Of a DNA stretch of 42,849 nt, positions 16,169-25,905 are shown piece after piece. How positions within the stretch are numbered: position 1 is the stretch's first letter; every line of letters starts with the position of its first letter. The notes below the pieces were generated by a model. The model was not told the origin of the DNA. It saw only the letters and a program-made list of their open reading frames with translations, and searched no databases. The stretch is from positions 1 through 42,849 of the forward strand of contig JAJPIN010000157.1 of the NCBI GenBank assembly GCA_021324715.1, read 5' to 3'. The position numbers were made by a program, and so were the translations under genes. This stretch comes from Nitrososphaeria archaeon (GTDB taxonomy: Archaea > Thermoproteota > Nitrososphaeria > Nitrososphaerales > Nitrososphaeraceae).

Positions 16169-17104
16169 ATGTCATTATTTCAAGGCTGGCAAGATTCGCC
16201 TTCAACAGGTGCTTATCAGCAACATGAGGTTATGGAAGTATTCCGCCAAGCAGTCGCGAAAACGATTTGGCTTCCTTATGCTAAACGTATCTCGATTCAG
16301 AGCGGACAATCCGTAACTGTTCCAATCAGAGGGTCACTCGCCGAACCTTCCTCAACATCGGCACTTAACGAGTCTATCTCTATTCCATTAGATAAACTCA
16401 CAATCACCGCTAAAACCATCAGTTTGACCGAACGTGGGCGAGGTGTCATGGTCTCCAAAAAAGGCATGAACCGATCCCCAATCGATCTTTTAGCTGAGCA
16501 TAGAATGGCTCTTGCTGAACAGATGGGACTTGATATGGATACGGTTCTTAAAGCCGGATTCGCGTCAGGTCAGCTCAAGTATGTTGCCACTGGGGCAGCT
16601 TCTTATAACCTCGCTACCAACGGTACCGCAGGTGCAGCAGCTCTCTCCAATGCTAACTTCTTCCACATCCGAAAGATGAGAGATCTCGCTTTCAGAACGT
16701 ATTTGATGCCAAAGAACGACAACGGAAGCTATTCTTTCGTATGTTCTACTGCGTCACTTCGTGGTATCTTGGATGATCCTGAGTTTCTGGAAATCAATAA
16801 ATTTGGTAATCCAGAGAGATTCTCCTCAAACCTATCCGGAAAAATTGCTGACGTGGAAATCTACGAAGATAACCACAGTTTAAGCGATTCTAAAGGAACC
16901 AATAGCGATGTCGGCGAAGGCGTCTTCATTGCTAAAGATGCGGTATATTATGCCGTATTACAAGAACCTTCCATTCATTATGATGCGACCCACGATCACG
17001 GTCGATTCGTGTCACTTGCTTGGTATGGCGATTGGGGTTGTGGAACTTCAACTGATTCGGCAAACGCCGGGTTAGTACGACTCATTCACTTCACATCTAG
17101 TTAA
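16169..17104 (+). CDS. major capsid protein (N4-gp56-like)
   Basis: 311 aa, position after scaffold; ISLTERGRGVMVSKKGMNRSPIDLLAEHRMALAEQMGLDMD. Confidence 0.75.
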   Translation: MSLFQGWQDSPSTGAYQQHEVMEVFRQAVAKTIWLPYAKRISIQSGQSVTVPIRGSLAEPSSTSALNESISIPLDKLTITAKTISLTERGRGVMVSKKGMNRSPIDLLAEHRMALAEQMGLDMDTVLKAGFASGQLKYVATGAASYNLATNGTAGAAALSNANFFHIRKMRDLAFRTYLMPKNDNGSYSFVCSTASLRGILDDPEFLEINKFGNPERFSSNLSGKIADVEIYEDNHSLSDSKGTNSDVGEGVFIAKDAVYYAVLQEPSIHYDATHDHGRFVSLAWYGDWGCGTSTDSANAGLVRLIHFTSS

Positions 17105-17121
17105 TAGAAAGGGGATAAAAT

Positions 17122-17571
17122 ATGGCATTACCATCAGAAAGTCTAGTAATTTTATCACCTCTTGGTGCATCAGGATCGGCAGCGAACTCTTTAGCAGTCA
17201 TTAACATGCAGACAGCCGCGTCAGACAAATGTCTTTTCGTGGTTCCTGTAAAAATGACTCTTGAGCGTTTTGAATTAGCAGTTCCACCTTCAGAGACCGA
17301 TTCCGGGGGCGTTAGCAATATCGCTCTTGAATCTGTATCTGCTGCGAACGCAAGATCAACGTTGTTAACGATTATTATTCCGGCAAGCAATTGTGCGGGA
17401 TCAACGATCTATAAGCTTCCTTCCAGCCCAATAATTCTTAACGCAGGTACATTCCTGTCTGTTAACGTTATTACTGAAGGTGTTAGCAACTTAAACGTGG
17501 TTCCCCGAGTCATCGGTACATATTGTGCTGAAGTCGAAGGCAACCAATCCCTCTTAATCGCTTCGGCGTAA
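17122..17571 (+). CDS. virion structural protein (unknown)
   Basis: ORF after MCP. Confidence 0.5.
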   Translation: MALPSESLVILSPLGASGSAANSLAVINMQTAASDKCLFVVPVKMTLERFELAVPPSETDSGGVSNIALESVSAANARSTLLTIIIPASNCAGSTIYKLPSSPIILNAGTFLSVNVITEGVSNLNVVPRVIGTYCAEVEGNQSLLIASA

Positions 17572-17683
17572 TTTAGAGGCTAGGGAAAAGACCTAGAAAC
17601 AATCATGTGGAAAAGGGGGCGGGATCTTCGCGGACTCGCCTCCAATTCCAACTCTGAAATAAAATCCGCGATGAAAGAATACA

Positions 17684-18274
17684 ATGACTGATATAGTAGC
17701 TGCAAACGTAAGTTACAGCTTCAACATTAAAGATAAACAATTTAAAGGCCGCAGAGGTTTCTCAGCTCGCGGTACGATCTCGTTTGGAAACGGTTCTTTA
17801 ACCTATCCTTCGGGAGGAATTCCATTAACCAAAGCTAAAATCGGGCTTCCACGAGTTCTGAGATCTGTGGAAATTTTAGGTTCAAACGCATCCCTTTACC
17901 AATTTGAATTTGACTACACGAACTCTAAAATCCGACTGTTTCAATCCCCTGCCGGTTCAGTATCGCTCTCTTCAAACAGTGCTGGTACTGCCTCAGGTAA
18001 CGTAGCTGCTCCCACGATTTCCTTTACTTCAAACTCAGGAAACGTAGCAGCGGATAAAGTAATCGGTGTTAACGCCCTTTCAAACGGTGCTGCACTTGTT
18101 GCGAATACTGCACTCGTAAACGTAATCGGCGTTCAAGCCCCTGCGTTCACGGGAGATGCTCTTTCTGCTCACACTCACACTGCCACAGGTACTGCTGGTA
18201 GATTCGTCGAATTATCTGGCGGATCAACAGCTGTTCAAGCATGTGTGTTAGAAGTGGATTGCGAAGGGTACTAA
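17684..18274 (+). CDS. virion structural protein (unknown)
   Basis: ORF track; AHTHTATG. Confidence 0.5.
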   Translation: MTDIVAANVSYSFNIKDKQFKGRRGFSARGTISFGNGSLTYPSGGIPLTKAKIGLPRVLRSVEILGSNASLYQFEFDYTNSKIRLFQSPAGSVSLSSNSAGTASGNVAAPTISFTSNSGNVAADKVIGVNALSNGAALVANTALVNVIGVQAPAFTGDALSAHTHTATGTAGRFVELSGGSTAVQACVLEVDCEGY

Positions 18275-18300
18275 ACCATAACATATAACTTAGGAGACAC

Positions 18301-18714
18301 ATGAATAATTTCAAAGCCCCCCACACACTAAAAATGAACGAAGAAAAAGGATATCAAGAGGTAGATCATTCTACTTCAGAAGAATTTCGACTGTTGGAAG
18401 CGTTGGGGACGCCGAAAGTATTTTATGCTCTAAAAGCAAACAAATACTACAAAGATGCTGAATGCACCAAATTATTCACTGATGAAGAGATTAATGCTCT
18501 TGAACTTCCGATTCCTGCTAAGATTGAGAATGAAAGACGAAAACTCATTAAAGCAGCAAATGATGCGGGAACCGCAGTAGACTTTAAAGCAGTTTATGCA
18601 GCGACCTCACCTACGGAAGTTCTCCCTCCTAAGGCTATTCGTGACCGTTTAGTTAATGTTGATCCAATTGATCGTATGATTAATAGAATCAACAGATCTA
18701 CTATCGGCAAATAA
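18301..18714 (+). CDS. hypothetical protein
   Basis: AGGAG-like RBS upstream. Confidence 0.5.
   Translation: MNNFKAPHTLKMNEEKGYQEVDHSTSEEFRLLEALGTPKVFYALKANKYYKDAECTKLFTDEEINALELPIPAKIENERRKLIKAANDAGTAVDFKAVYAATSPTEVLPPKAIRDRLVNVDPIDRMINRINRSTIGK
18318..18326 (+). repeat. CCCCCACAC motif copy 11
   Basis: exact 9-mer. Confidence 0.9.
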
Positions 18715-18726
18715 GAAAGGAATCCT

Positions 18727-19512
18727 ATGGGATTCGGAAAAAAATTATATGCACGTACTGGACCGATCGCTTTTGCTTCGATTGCTAATAACGTAGTTTT
18801 AAGTCCTCAATCAGGATCAGGAATCAAAGATACTCTTTATCTTGGTCAATTTGAAGTAGGCAACTCATCTGGTGCCAACGCATCGTGTGGATGGGGAATT
18901 CAACTCCCAAATGCTGAATGGAAAGCGGGTCAATGGCTTGCTAACATCTCAGCTTCATATAGTGATAAAACAGCCAACATTCAAGCAGCAGTTGCAAATA
19001 GTTTACCTATAGCAACAACTACAAACAATGATGGTTACGTGATTCAAGCCAGACAAAAATTCAATATAGTGAACCTTATTATCGGTACTGCTCAAAATGA
19101 TGCAGGTACCCCAGAATATACTTATTGGAATGGTTCTGCTTGGTCAGTTCTTGCTACAGAAGCAGTGCCTACGGTAACTTCTACTGGAACTGTAACACTT
19201 GTATTCTTAAGTCCTTCAGATTGGACTCAGACTGCAAGCACAGATTCAGTTGTTACAACTGTTGGTCTTGATTCAGGGATGTATGCCATCAGGGTGAGAT
19301 ACACCACGCATCCATCTGTTACCGCAGGTGTTTTATCAGGACTTAACATAGTAAAACTTTATGACTTCTATGAACTAGTTCCAGATGGAAACAGTATCAT
19401 ATTCCAGGCACAAGGGGAAATAAGAATTCCTGGTAGAGCATCAATTGTTCCGTACTGTAGCACAGCAGATACGAAAAATTGGTGTGATATAGAATATAGA
19501 AACGGGGGGTAA
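18727..19512 (+). CDS. virion structural protein (unknown)
   Basis: ORF track. Confidence 0.5.
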   Translation: MGFGKKLYARTGPIAFASIANNVVLSPQSGSGIKDTLYLGQFEVGNSSGANASCGWGIQLPNAEWKAGQWLANISASYSDKTANIQAAVANSLPIATTTNNDGYVIQARQKFNIVNLIIGTAQNDAGTPEYTYWNGSAWSVLATEAVPTVTSTGTVTLVFLSPSDWTQTASTDSVVTTVGLDSGMYAIRVRYTTHPSVTAGVLSGLNIVKLYDFYELVPDGNSIIFQAQGEIRIPGRASIVPYCSTADTKNWCDIEYRNGG

Positions 19513-19517
19513 TACCC

Positions 19518-20273
19518 TTGGCATTTTTACGAAGATTCCAGCGCGCGTATGCCAGGCTTCGTGGAAGAGTAAGTTCAATCGGAGGATATTTTAATGGATA
19601 TCCCACAGATGGCAATGTTGAACCAAATGTTGTTGCTCAATGGTTATTTAATGAATCATCCGGCAATGCTGTAGATGTTGTCTCAGGTATCTCCCTTCCT
19701 AAATCCGGTGTGGGGGCGCTGACATATTCACAGGTAGCTTCAGGAGCTCTTTTTCAAAGGATTTCTCCTGGGATTCTAACAGCCTCAGATGCGGTTTTTT
19801 ATAACTCGTCACATCAGGCTAGTTGCGATCCAGGAACAGGCGATTTTAGTATTGAGTTGTGGCTTGCAAGTGCTACTTTTAACACTAATAAGTATTTTTT
19901 TGCTACCGCTGATGGAAGTGACAAAGGTTTTGAACTTTCAAATAATAGCACAACAAACATCAGAGTCTATACAAAAGCAGAAGATGGCACAGTGTTAGAT
20001 CAAAATTTTGACCATACAACTGATTTTAATGATGGAAGTCCTCATAAAATTAGAATTATATGGAATAGAGGATCTGGACGGTTAGAATTGCTTATAGATG
20101 GTGTTAGCAAAGGAACACGAGATTTGACTTCTCTTGCAGGTAAAACTATTCAAACGAATACAGTATGTGTTGGCGGTGTTACAGGTGCAATTGCGGCAGC
20201 AGCATCAACATTTTATGAGATCAGATTGTCTTTAAATGCAACAAATAATGCAGGCGGACCTAATGGCGGATAG
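19518..20273 (+). CDS. LamG/concanavalin A-like lectin-domain virion protein
   Basis: FSIELWLAS...GSPHKIRIIWNRGSGRLELLIDGVSKGT. Confidence 0.65.
   Translation: MAFLRRFQRAYARLRGRVSSIGGYFNGYPTDGNVEPNVVAQWLFNESSGNAVDVVSGISLPKSGVGALTYSQVASGALFQRISPGILTASDAVFYNSSHQASCDPGTGDFSIELWLASATFNTNKYFFATADGSDKGFELSNNSTTNIRVYTKAEDGTVLDQNFDHTTDFNDGSPHKIRIIWNRGSGRLELLIDGVSKGTRDLTSLAGKTIQTNTVCVGGVTGAIAAAASTFYEIRLSLNATNNAGGPNGG
19708..19716 (-). repeat. CCCCCACAC motif copy 12
   Basis: exact 9-mer. Confidence 0.9.
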
Positions 20274-20562
20274 TGACCCAGTTAAACAGTATACCTACAC
20301 ATTAACTCAAACTAATGTTGCTTATCCTGGAAAAGATGCATTTATTGCAGGAGTTAATGGTAAGTTTTTTGCTGTTATTTATTTGCCTGAAACAAAAACT
20401 ATTGTAATTGAATCTGATCATGCAGCAAATGATCCTGTTGTTACAAACTATTTAACTACTCAGATGGCTATTGCCACTAATCCTGTAGTTACCGGAGATC
20501 CTGGGATAATTCAAAGTACATTTAATACCGTTGTTAACTTTTTTGGTAATTTATTTAATTAA
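20263..20562 (+). CDS. hypothetical protein (start re-assigned to MADSDPVKQY)
   Basis: overlap with upstream gene. Confidence 0.45.
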   Translation: MADSDPVKQYTYTLTQTNVAYPGKDAFIAGVNGKFFAVIYLPETKTIVIESDHAANDPVVTNYLTTQMAIATNPVVTGDPGIIQSTFNTVVNFFGNLFN

Positions 20563-20573
20563 GGAGATTTTAG

Positions 20574-21158
20574 ATGGCAGTAATTAGATTTGGTGGTGGA
20601 GGCGGGGGAGCAAGTGTAAATGTTGCTGCTAATAGTGTTCTAGTCTCTAACGCCGCAGGTACAGGAATTAACGCAGCGAGCACATCCAATACAGAGATTG
20701 GTTATTTAGTAGGTGCTACTTCAAACATTCAAGCACAAATTAATACAAAAATTGCTGCACCAACGATCGTTTCAACGACTTGGAGTGCAGATCAAACTGT
20801 TAGTGTTGGAACCGCATGGGCCAATGCTGCACAAATTGGTTCAATTTCTCTCTCAGTTACCGCAACAGGTAACCCAATATTACTCTCTTTCTTTGGTTCA
20901 ACGTCATCGGGATCTTCTGGATCTCTTATGGTTGGATATCAATTAGATTCAGCTACACCTCAAAACGTTACAGTTATTACCTCAAGTGCTCAAATCACTC
21001 AAGGTTGCTTTCTTGTTTGGCTTACTGGTGTTTCTGCTGGTGCGCACACTATAAAACTCTTTGGTAATAAAACGAACAATAACGTTACAGTTTATGGAAA
21101 TGCCGGTGCTTGGGGCACAAATGGAAATACACCTAAATTTGAAGCGTGCGTATTCTAA
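20574..21158 (+). CDS. virion structural protein (unknown)
   Basis: RBS AAGGAGA upstream. Confidence 0.5.
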   Translation: MAVIRFGGGGGGASVNVAANSVLVSNAAGTGINAASTSNTEIGYLVGATSNIQAQINTKIAAPTIVSTTWSADQTVSVGTAWANAAQIGSISLSVTATGNPILLSFFGSTSSGSSGSLMVGYQLDSATPQNVTVITSSAQITQGCFLVWLTGVSAGAHTIKLFGNKTNNNVTVYGNAGAWGTNGNTPKFEACVF

Positions 21159-21406
21159 TGAATATCGAGGTAGTTCACAATATTGATAATCTTCCATATA
21201 AGAAAGTCTTTTTTGTAACTAACCCCACTCTCACCTATCAATATATACAAAAAGTGATGGATACCAAAAGAAGTAATGGCATGAAAGTTCGATACACATA
21301 TGATGTAAAGAAAAAGCAGGTTACTTTAGAAGGAAGATCATCCTTACCAGTAAATACATTAGTTAGTATCTTAAAAGATGCTTTCTATATGAAACAGATT
21401 GGATAA
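21158..21406 (+). CDS. hypothetical protein (MNIEVVHNIDNLPYKK...)
   Basis: TAATG coupling. Confidence 0.5.
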   Translation: MNIEVVHNIDNLPYKKVFFVTNPTLTYQYIQKVMDTKRSNGMKVRYTYDVKKKQVTLEGRSSLPVNTLVSILKDAFYMKQIG

Positions 21407-21408
21407 TA

Positions 21409-22401
21409 ATGGTTTTTGAAACTACATCTGAACTCGCAGTACTAGCAGAAAAAGAACTTGGACACCAACTCTCTGGGGCATCTTCACAAAGAGCAGATAT
21501 TGTATCTCACCTAGATCGTGCAAATAAGATCATCTATGATGGTGGGGGACTCCTTAACTACTCAGATGACGGACGAAGACTTCGAAATGAAGTAGTATTT
21601 TCATTTGCTAGATCACAGAATCCTCTTGTAATAACCTTACTTCCAGCGATCACATCCGTAAACGTTACAGCTACGATGCAATCAAATGCACTTACTTTTG
21701 ATGCGGCCCCAGATGGATCAAACTCAGTTGCAGACTATTTTATTCGTATCAATGGAGAAGGAGAAGTCTATAGAATTGATTCACACACAGGAGGATCTAC
21801 TTCAGCAGTTATCGATGGAGATTATGTAGGATCTGCCAACGTATCAGTCGCTTCCTGTTCTATTTTTAAGCTTTGCTACACTATCGGATCAAACACAATT
21901 TCCCAACTAATTTCACCTATCAATATTTTTAGCAAGGTTCGTGGGGTTGAGAACATCTCTATTGTTGATAAAGATGAACTTTATAAGCAATATCCTTTAG
22001 CAGATGTTCAAGTAGCATTTCCTAACATTTGTGCTCTTTTAAAAGAAACTGATGGCAGTATAGTACTACAGTTTAATTCTTATCCAGATAAACTAGAAAG
22101 AATTGAACTAGACTTTATCCCTATTCAAAGCACATTAGATACTCTTACTGTAGATACGGGAATTCCTAAAAAATACCGTGCAGTACTCTCATATTTAGCC
22201 GCCTATTTTATGTCTGCCAGAAACAATGATTCACGAGCACCTAATTTCTTACAAATTGCAAGAGATATGTTCTCAGAATTAGTCCAATGGAATGAACGTA
22301 TGCAATCCACCGCGGATGAAAACTTCGGTAGAGTCTCTATTAGAGGTTTTAACAACCCTCCTATGATCACAGTTCAAAAAGGATACACTTTAGCAGGATA
22401 A
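21409..22401 (+). CDS. head-tail connector/adaptor-like protein
   Basis: position; helical N-terminus and C-terminal YLAAYFMSARNND adaptor-like helix. Confidence 0.5.
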   Translation: MVFETTSELAVLAEKELGHQLSGASSQRADIVSHLDRANKIIYDGGGLLNYSDDGRRLRNEVVFSFARSQNPLVITLLPAITSVNVTATMQSNALTFDAAPDGSNSVADYFIRINGEGEVYRIDSHTGGSTSAVIDGDYVGSANVSVASCSIFKLCYTIGSNTISQLISPINIFSKVRGVENISIVDKDELYKQYPLADVQVAFPNICALLKETDGSIVLQFNSYPDKLERIELDFIPIQSTLDTLTVDTGIPKKYRAVLSYLAAYFMSARNNDSRAPNFLQIARDMFSELVQWNERMQSTADENFGRVSIRGFNNPPMITVQKGYTLAG

Positions 22402-22402
22402 T

Positions 22403-22771
22403 ATGGCTGGCGATATCGGATTAAAACCAGGAATAAAGCTATTATCACAGAAGATGGCACCAAATACTAATGCTTTTTCCTTAGTAAATCGTCCAAGAAA
22501 TAGTAATCTTCTTGTAGCATTCATATTCGTCTGCAATACTGATGCAAATGCAGCAACATTTAGCATATTTCATGACAATAATGGAAGTACATATAATAAT
22601 ACTACAGCACTTTACTATAGGAATGTAATTAACGCCAATTCAACAACACTTTTAGACTTTTCACATTGTGGTATTTCACTTAATAAAGATACTGCTGTGG
22701 GTAATCTGGGTGCTCAGACAAATACAGCAAATATCATCAATTTTACTGTTTATGGAATGGAGACAAGGTAA
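22403..22771 (+). CDS. virion structural protein (unknown)
   Basis: ORF track. Confidence 0.5.
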   Translation: MAGDIGLKPGIKLLSQKMAPNTNAFSLVNRPRNSNLLVAFIFVCNTDANAATFSIFHDNNGSTYNNTTALYYRNVINANSTTLLDFSHCGISLNKDTAVGNLGAQTNTANIINFTVYGMETR

Positions 22772-24432
22772 TGTCCTATCAAAGCCATGTGGCAACTATT
22801 CCATTAGGTCAAGGTGGATTTACAGGAGAAGATAACCAAGATAATATCAATATTACAGACCTAATTTTAGCCAAAAATGTACGTTTTGATGGAAATGTGA
22901 TCCGAAAAGTTGGGGGACTCACTGCTTATGATGCAAATGCAGTCACAAATACACCAAATTGTCTTGCAGGAATTGATTATTGGCCAACAGTTACAGATCA
23001 AAAACAAGTAACTGTTTGGTCAGATGGGTCAGTTTATAAAGAAGTTTCAGGCGATCTTGACTCTGATCTATTAGTTAATTCACTTACCTTCACAGATCCA
23101 GTAACTCTTCTTTCTTGTGGTCAAGAGTATGTGGGAAACAATAGAAAACTACTTCTTTTTTCATTAGGTGTTACTCCCCAAATCCTAAATTCAAATGGAA
23201 CAACCATGGCTAATATGACAAATCTTAGTGTCGACTGGTCTGGTAGTAATATGCCTGCCGCAGCACTTTTTCATGACAACCGTGTTGTAGCCTGGGGAAA
23301 TAACAATAGCCCCCACACACTTTACTTTTCAGCCCTCGATGATCATACCAACTTTGCCTACACCGATCCAAATGATGCAACCTCGTATCCCTTACCTATA
23401 TTTGATATTACTCCAGGTGAAGCTCAATACATCAATGCTTGTCACTCATTAGGTACTACACGACTTTACGTTTTTAAATATCCCACAGGTATCTACTTTA
23501 TTGATACTGATCAGTTAACCTCGCTAATAGCACCCGTTACCACTGTTCGGCGAGATATCGGCGTTGCTGGCCCAAAAGCAATTTGCAAAGCGGGTGATCT
23601 TGGAACTGTTTTTATTGGTCATGATGGACACATCTACAGTCTAGACATGGTCAATGATCCAAATTCAGATTTAAGAAATGCGTGCTTCACTAAAACTAAA
23701 CGTCTTACTCGGTGGCTTAAAGAAAATATCAATTTTGCTCGTCTTAAATGGAGTCAATTGACTTATGATACAAATCGTGGCGAAGTTATTGCTACTTATT
23801 CTAAAAGTGGATCGACTTTAAATGATATAGCCCTTGTGTTTGATGTCAATGATCCAAGCAATATTAAAATTGCCTATGAAGATAGAGGTCAGTATCTTAA
23901 TGCTCTTTGGTTTGTTAAAGATACAACTACTACGTATTTTAATCTTTTTCAGTCCGGTGTGGGGGGCGTGGTCTACAAAGCTAATCAGTCAAATAGGGTG
24001 ATTGGAACTTCGACTGGCTATTCTGCTGAGTTTAAAATACCTTCGACTGATTTTCGGTGGCTTGCTAATCAACAGGCACAAATACAATCAACAGTTAATT
24101 TTGCTCAAGTAGATAAAAGAATCGATTTTATTGAGATGAGGATTCAGGCGTTAGGAAACTATGATTTAAGTCTTGATCTATATATTGATGATATCTATTA
24201 CAATACTTTCAATTTTAACCAGGGATCTGCTGGATCTGTTTTAGATGGTGCAGATACTTTGGATTCTACATTTGTTTTAGGATTTGATGGATTCTTAAGA
24301 CGAAGACTTAAAGTAGGGGGATTTGGAAGACGAATCAGTGCTACTTGTTACAATAGTGGAGCAAACCAAGATTTTGGAGCAGCTACCATGATAATTTATT
24401 TTGATACTTTAGGATCAGGAGGAGAGATTTAA
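22771..24432 (+). CDS. tail protein, packaged-DNA stabilisation-like (beta-propeller)
   Basis: LAKNVRFDGNVIRKVGGLTAYD, propeller-like repeats. Confidence 0.55.
   Translation: MSYQSHVATIPLGQGGFTGEDNQDNINITDLILAKNVRFDGNVIRKVGGLTAYDANAVTNTPNCLAGIDYWPTVTDQKQVTVWSDGSVYKEVSGDLDSDLLVNSLTFTDPVTLLSCGQEYVGNNRKLLLFSLGVTPQILNSNGTTMANMTNLSVDWSGSNMPAAALFHDNRVVAWGNNNSPHTLYFSALDDHTNFAYTDPNDATSYPLPIFDITPGEAQYINACHSLGTTRLYVFKYPTGIYFIDTDQLTSLIAPVTTVRRDIGVAGPKAICKAGDLGTVFIGHDGHIYSLDMVNDPNSDLRNACFTKTKRLTRWLKENINFARLKWSQLTYDTNRGEVIATYSKSGSTLNDIALVFDVNDPSNIKIAYEDRGQYLNALWFVKDTTTTYFNLFQSGVGGVVYKANQSNRVIGTSTGYSAEFKIPSTDFRWLANQQAQIQSTVNFAQVDKRIDFIEMRIQALGNYDLSLDLYIDDIYYNTFNFNQGSAGSVLDGADTLDSTFVLGFDGFLRRRLKVGGFGRRISATCYNSGANQDFGAATMIIYFDTLGSGGEI
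23310..23318 (+). repeat. CCCCCACAC motif copy 13
   Basis: exact 9-mer. Confidence 0.9.
23957..23965 (-). repeat. CCCCCACAC motif copy 14
   Basis: exact 9-mer. Confidence 0.9.
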
Positions 24433-25490
24433 TGGCATTTCCTACACGAGCACATACATTTGTTTCGGGAGCTACACTTACTGCCTCCCAATTAAATACA
24501 GAATTTGATATAGCTATAAATGCTCTAGCAACGGGTACAAAAGATGCAAATGTGGTGGCACTTACTGCTACGTCACTTGCGGTTTCAACTACTACTGACT
24601 TTGTTGGTAACGTCAATGCTAATGCAAACGTTAATATAGGTGATGCTTCTTCAGATACCCTTAAAGTAAATGCTTCTTCTACTTTTAACAATGCAGTCAC
24701 GATCAATGCGGCAACAACTATAAATGCGGCTACCACAATCAATGCCGCAACTACTTTCAATGCTGCAATCACATTAAATGCTGCTGCAAATATTACTGGA
24801 AATGCAAACATCAGTGGTAATGTGAATGCTGCTGGAAATGTAATTGTTGGAGGTACATTAGGTGTTACTGGAATTGTCACACTTACTGCAAATATTGCTG
24901 GTTCACCTAATATTACTGGAACTCTAACTGCTGGTAATATTGCAACTGCTGGCACTTCTCAATCAACAGGAACGGGAACATTTGGAAACGTATCTACGGC
25001 AGGTTCTCTTACTATTGGTTCTATTGCAGCAACTTCAGCTAATATTGTTGCAGCAGCTAGAACCAGAGCAACAGGAACATCTGTAGGAACTGGTGGAGTA
25101 GCAATTAGTGCTACCTCTAGTGGAAGTATATCATCTGGTTCTTATACAGATGTTACAAATCTTACTGTTACTATTATAACGTCTGGCCGGCCAGTAAGAT
25201 TAGAATTAATTGGTAACTCCTCAGTTTCAACTATTGCGCAATCAGATACGGACTCTACTAGCGGTTCTAGAGTACAATTTTTAAGAGATGGAAGTTTAGT
25301 AGGTGCCGAACTTGAAATAGCCATGGCTGCAACAGGTGCTACGGCCACATCAATTAATATACCACCTGGTTGCATATCTTATATAGATACTCCTGCAGCA
25401 GGAACATATGTTTATAAAGTTCAAGCAAAAGTTGTAACTGCTTCTTCTATTTCATTTAATCAATGCAAACTTGTTGCTTATGAACTATAA
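24432..25490 (+). CDS. tail fiber-like protein with NAATTI repeats
   Basis: AFPTRAHTFVSGATLTASQLNTEF; low-complexity NAATTINAATTINAATTF. Confidence 0.6.
   Translation: MAFPTRAHTFVSGATLTASQLNTEFDIAINALATGTKDANVVALTATSLAVSTTTDFVGNVNANANVNIGDASSDTLKVNASSTFNNAVTINAATTINAATTINAATTFNAAITLNAAANITGNANISGNVNAAGNVIVGGTLGVTGIVTLTANIAGSPNITGTLTAGNIATAGTSQSTGTGTFGNVSTAGSLTIGSIAATSANIVAAARTRATGTSVGTGGVAISATSSGSISSGSYTDVTNLTVTIITSGRPVRLELIGNSSVSTIAQSDTDSTSGSRVQFLRDGSLVGAELEIAMAATGATATSINIPPGCISYIDTPAAGTYVYKVQAKVVTASSISFNQCKLVAYEL
24700..24850 (+). repeat. degenerate 18-bp coding repeat (NAATTI/NAATTF)
   Basis: read directly. Confidence 0.6.
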
Positions 25491-25905
25491 TATTCGTAAA
25501 TACCAGTCATCTGATTATGAGATGATCTGCTCTTGGTGGAAAGCAAATAAAATGCCTTATCCAGCAAAGGATTTCCTACCGTCAACTACATATATCTTGT
25601 GTAATGATCTTGGACTTCCTTTAGTAAGTGTGGCACTCATAGTAACAAATACTTCTTATGTTGCTTGGTTAGAACTTCTTATTGCTAATCCAGAAGTCAC
25701 AAAAGAAGAAAGAAAAGATGCTTGTAAAACATTATTAACACATATGATTAACATTACAAAAGATTTGGGATATAAGAATCTTCTATGTCTTGCTCCAAAT
25801 AAAAAATTAGAGCATTTTTATAATGATTTAGGATTTAAAACAGAATTAAAAGACTCATCTATGTTAGTTATGCAACTTAACAAAGGAGATGTATGCCACC
25901 AGTAG
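25471..25905 (+). CDS. GNAT-family N-acetyltransferase-like protein
   Basis: YNIRKYQSSDYEMICSWW...LGYKNLLCLAPNKKLEHFYNDLGFKTE. Confidence 0.6.
   Translation: MLLMNYNIRKYQSSDYEMICSWWKANKMPYPAKDFLPSTTYILCNDLGLPLVSVALIVTNTSYVAWLELLIANPEVTKEERKDACKTLLTHMINITKDLGYKNLLCLAPNKKLEHFYNDLGFKTELKDSSMLVMQLNKGDVCHQ

Noticed and set aside
24383-24955. Antisense ORFs (for example 24383..24955, 11706..11948, 13653..13949, 33430..33792, 37585..37905)
   Set aside because: Low-complexity or shadow frames opposite well-supported genes.
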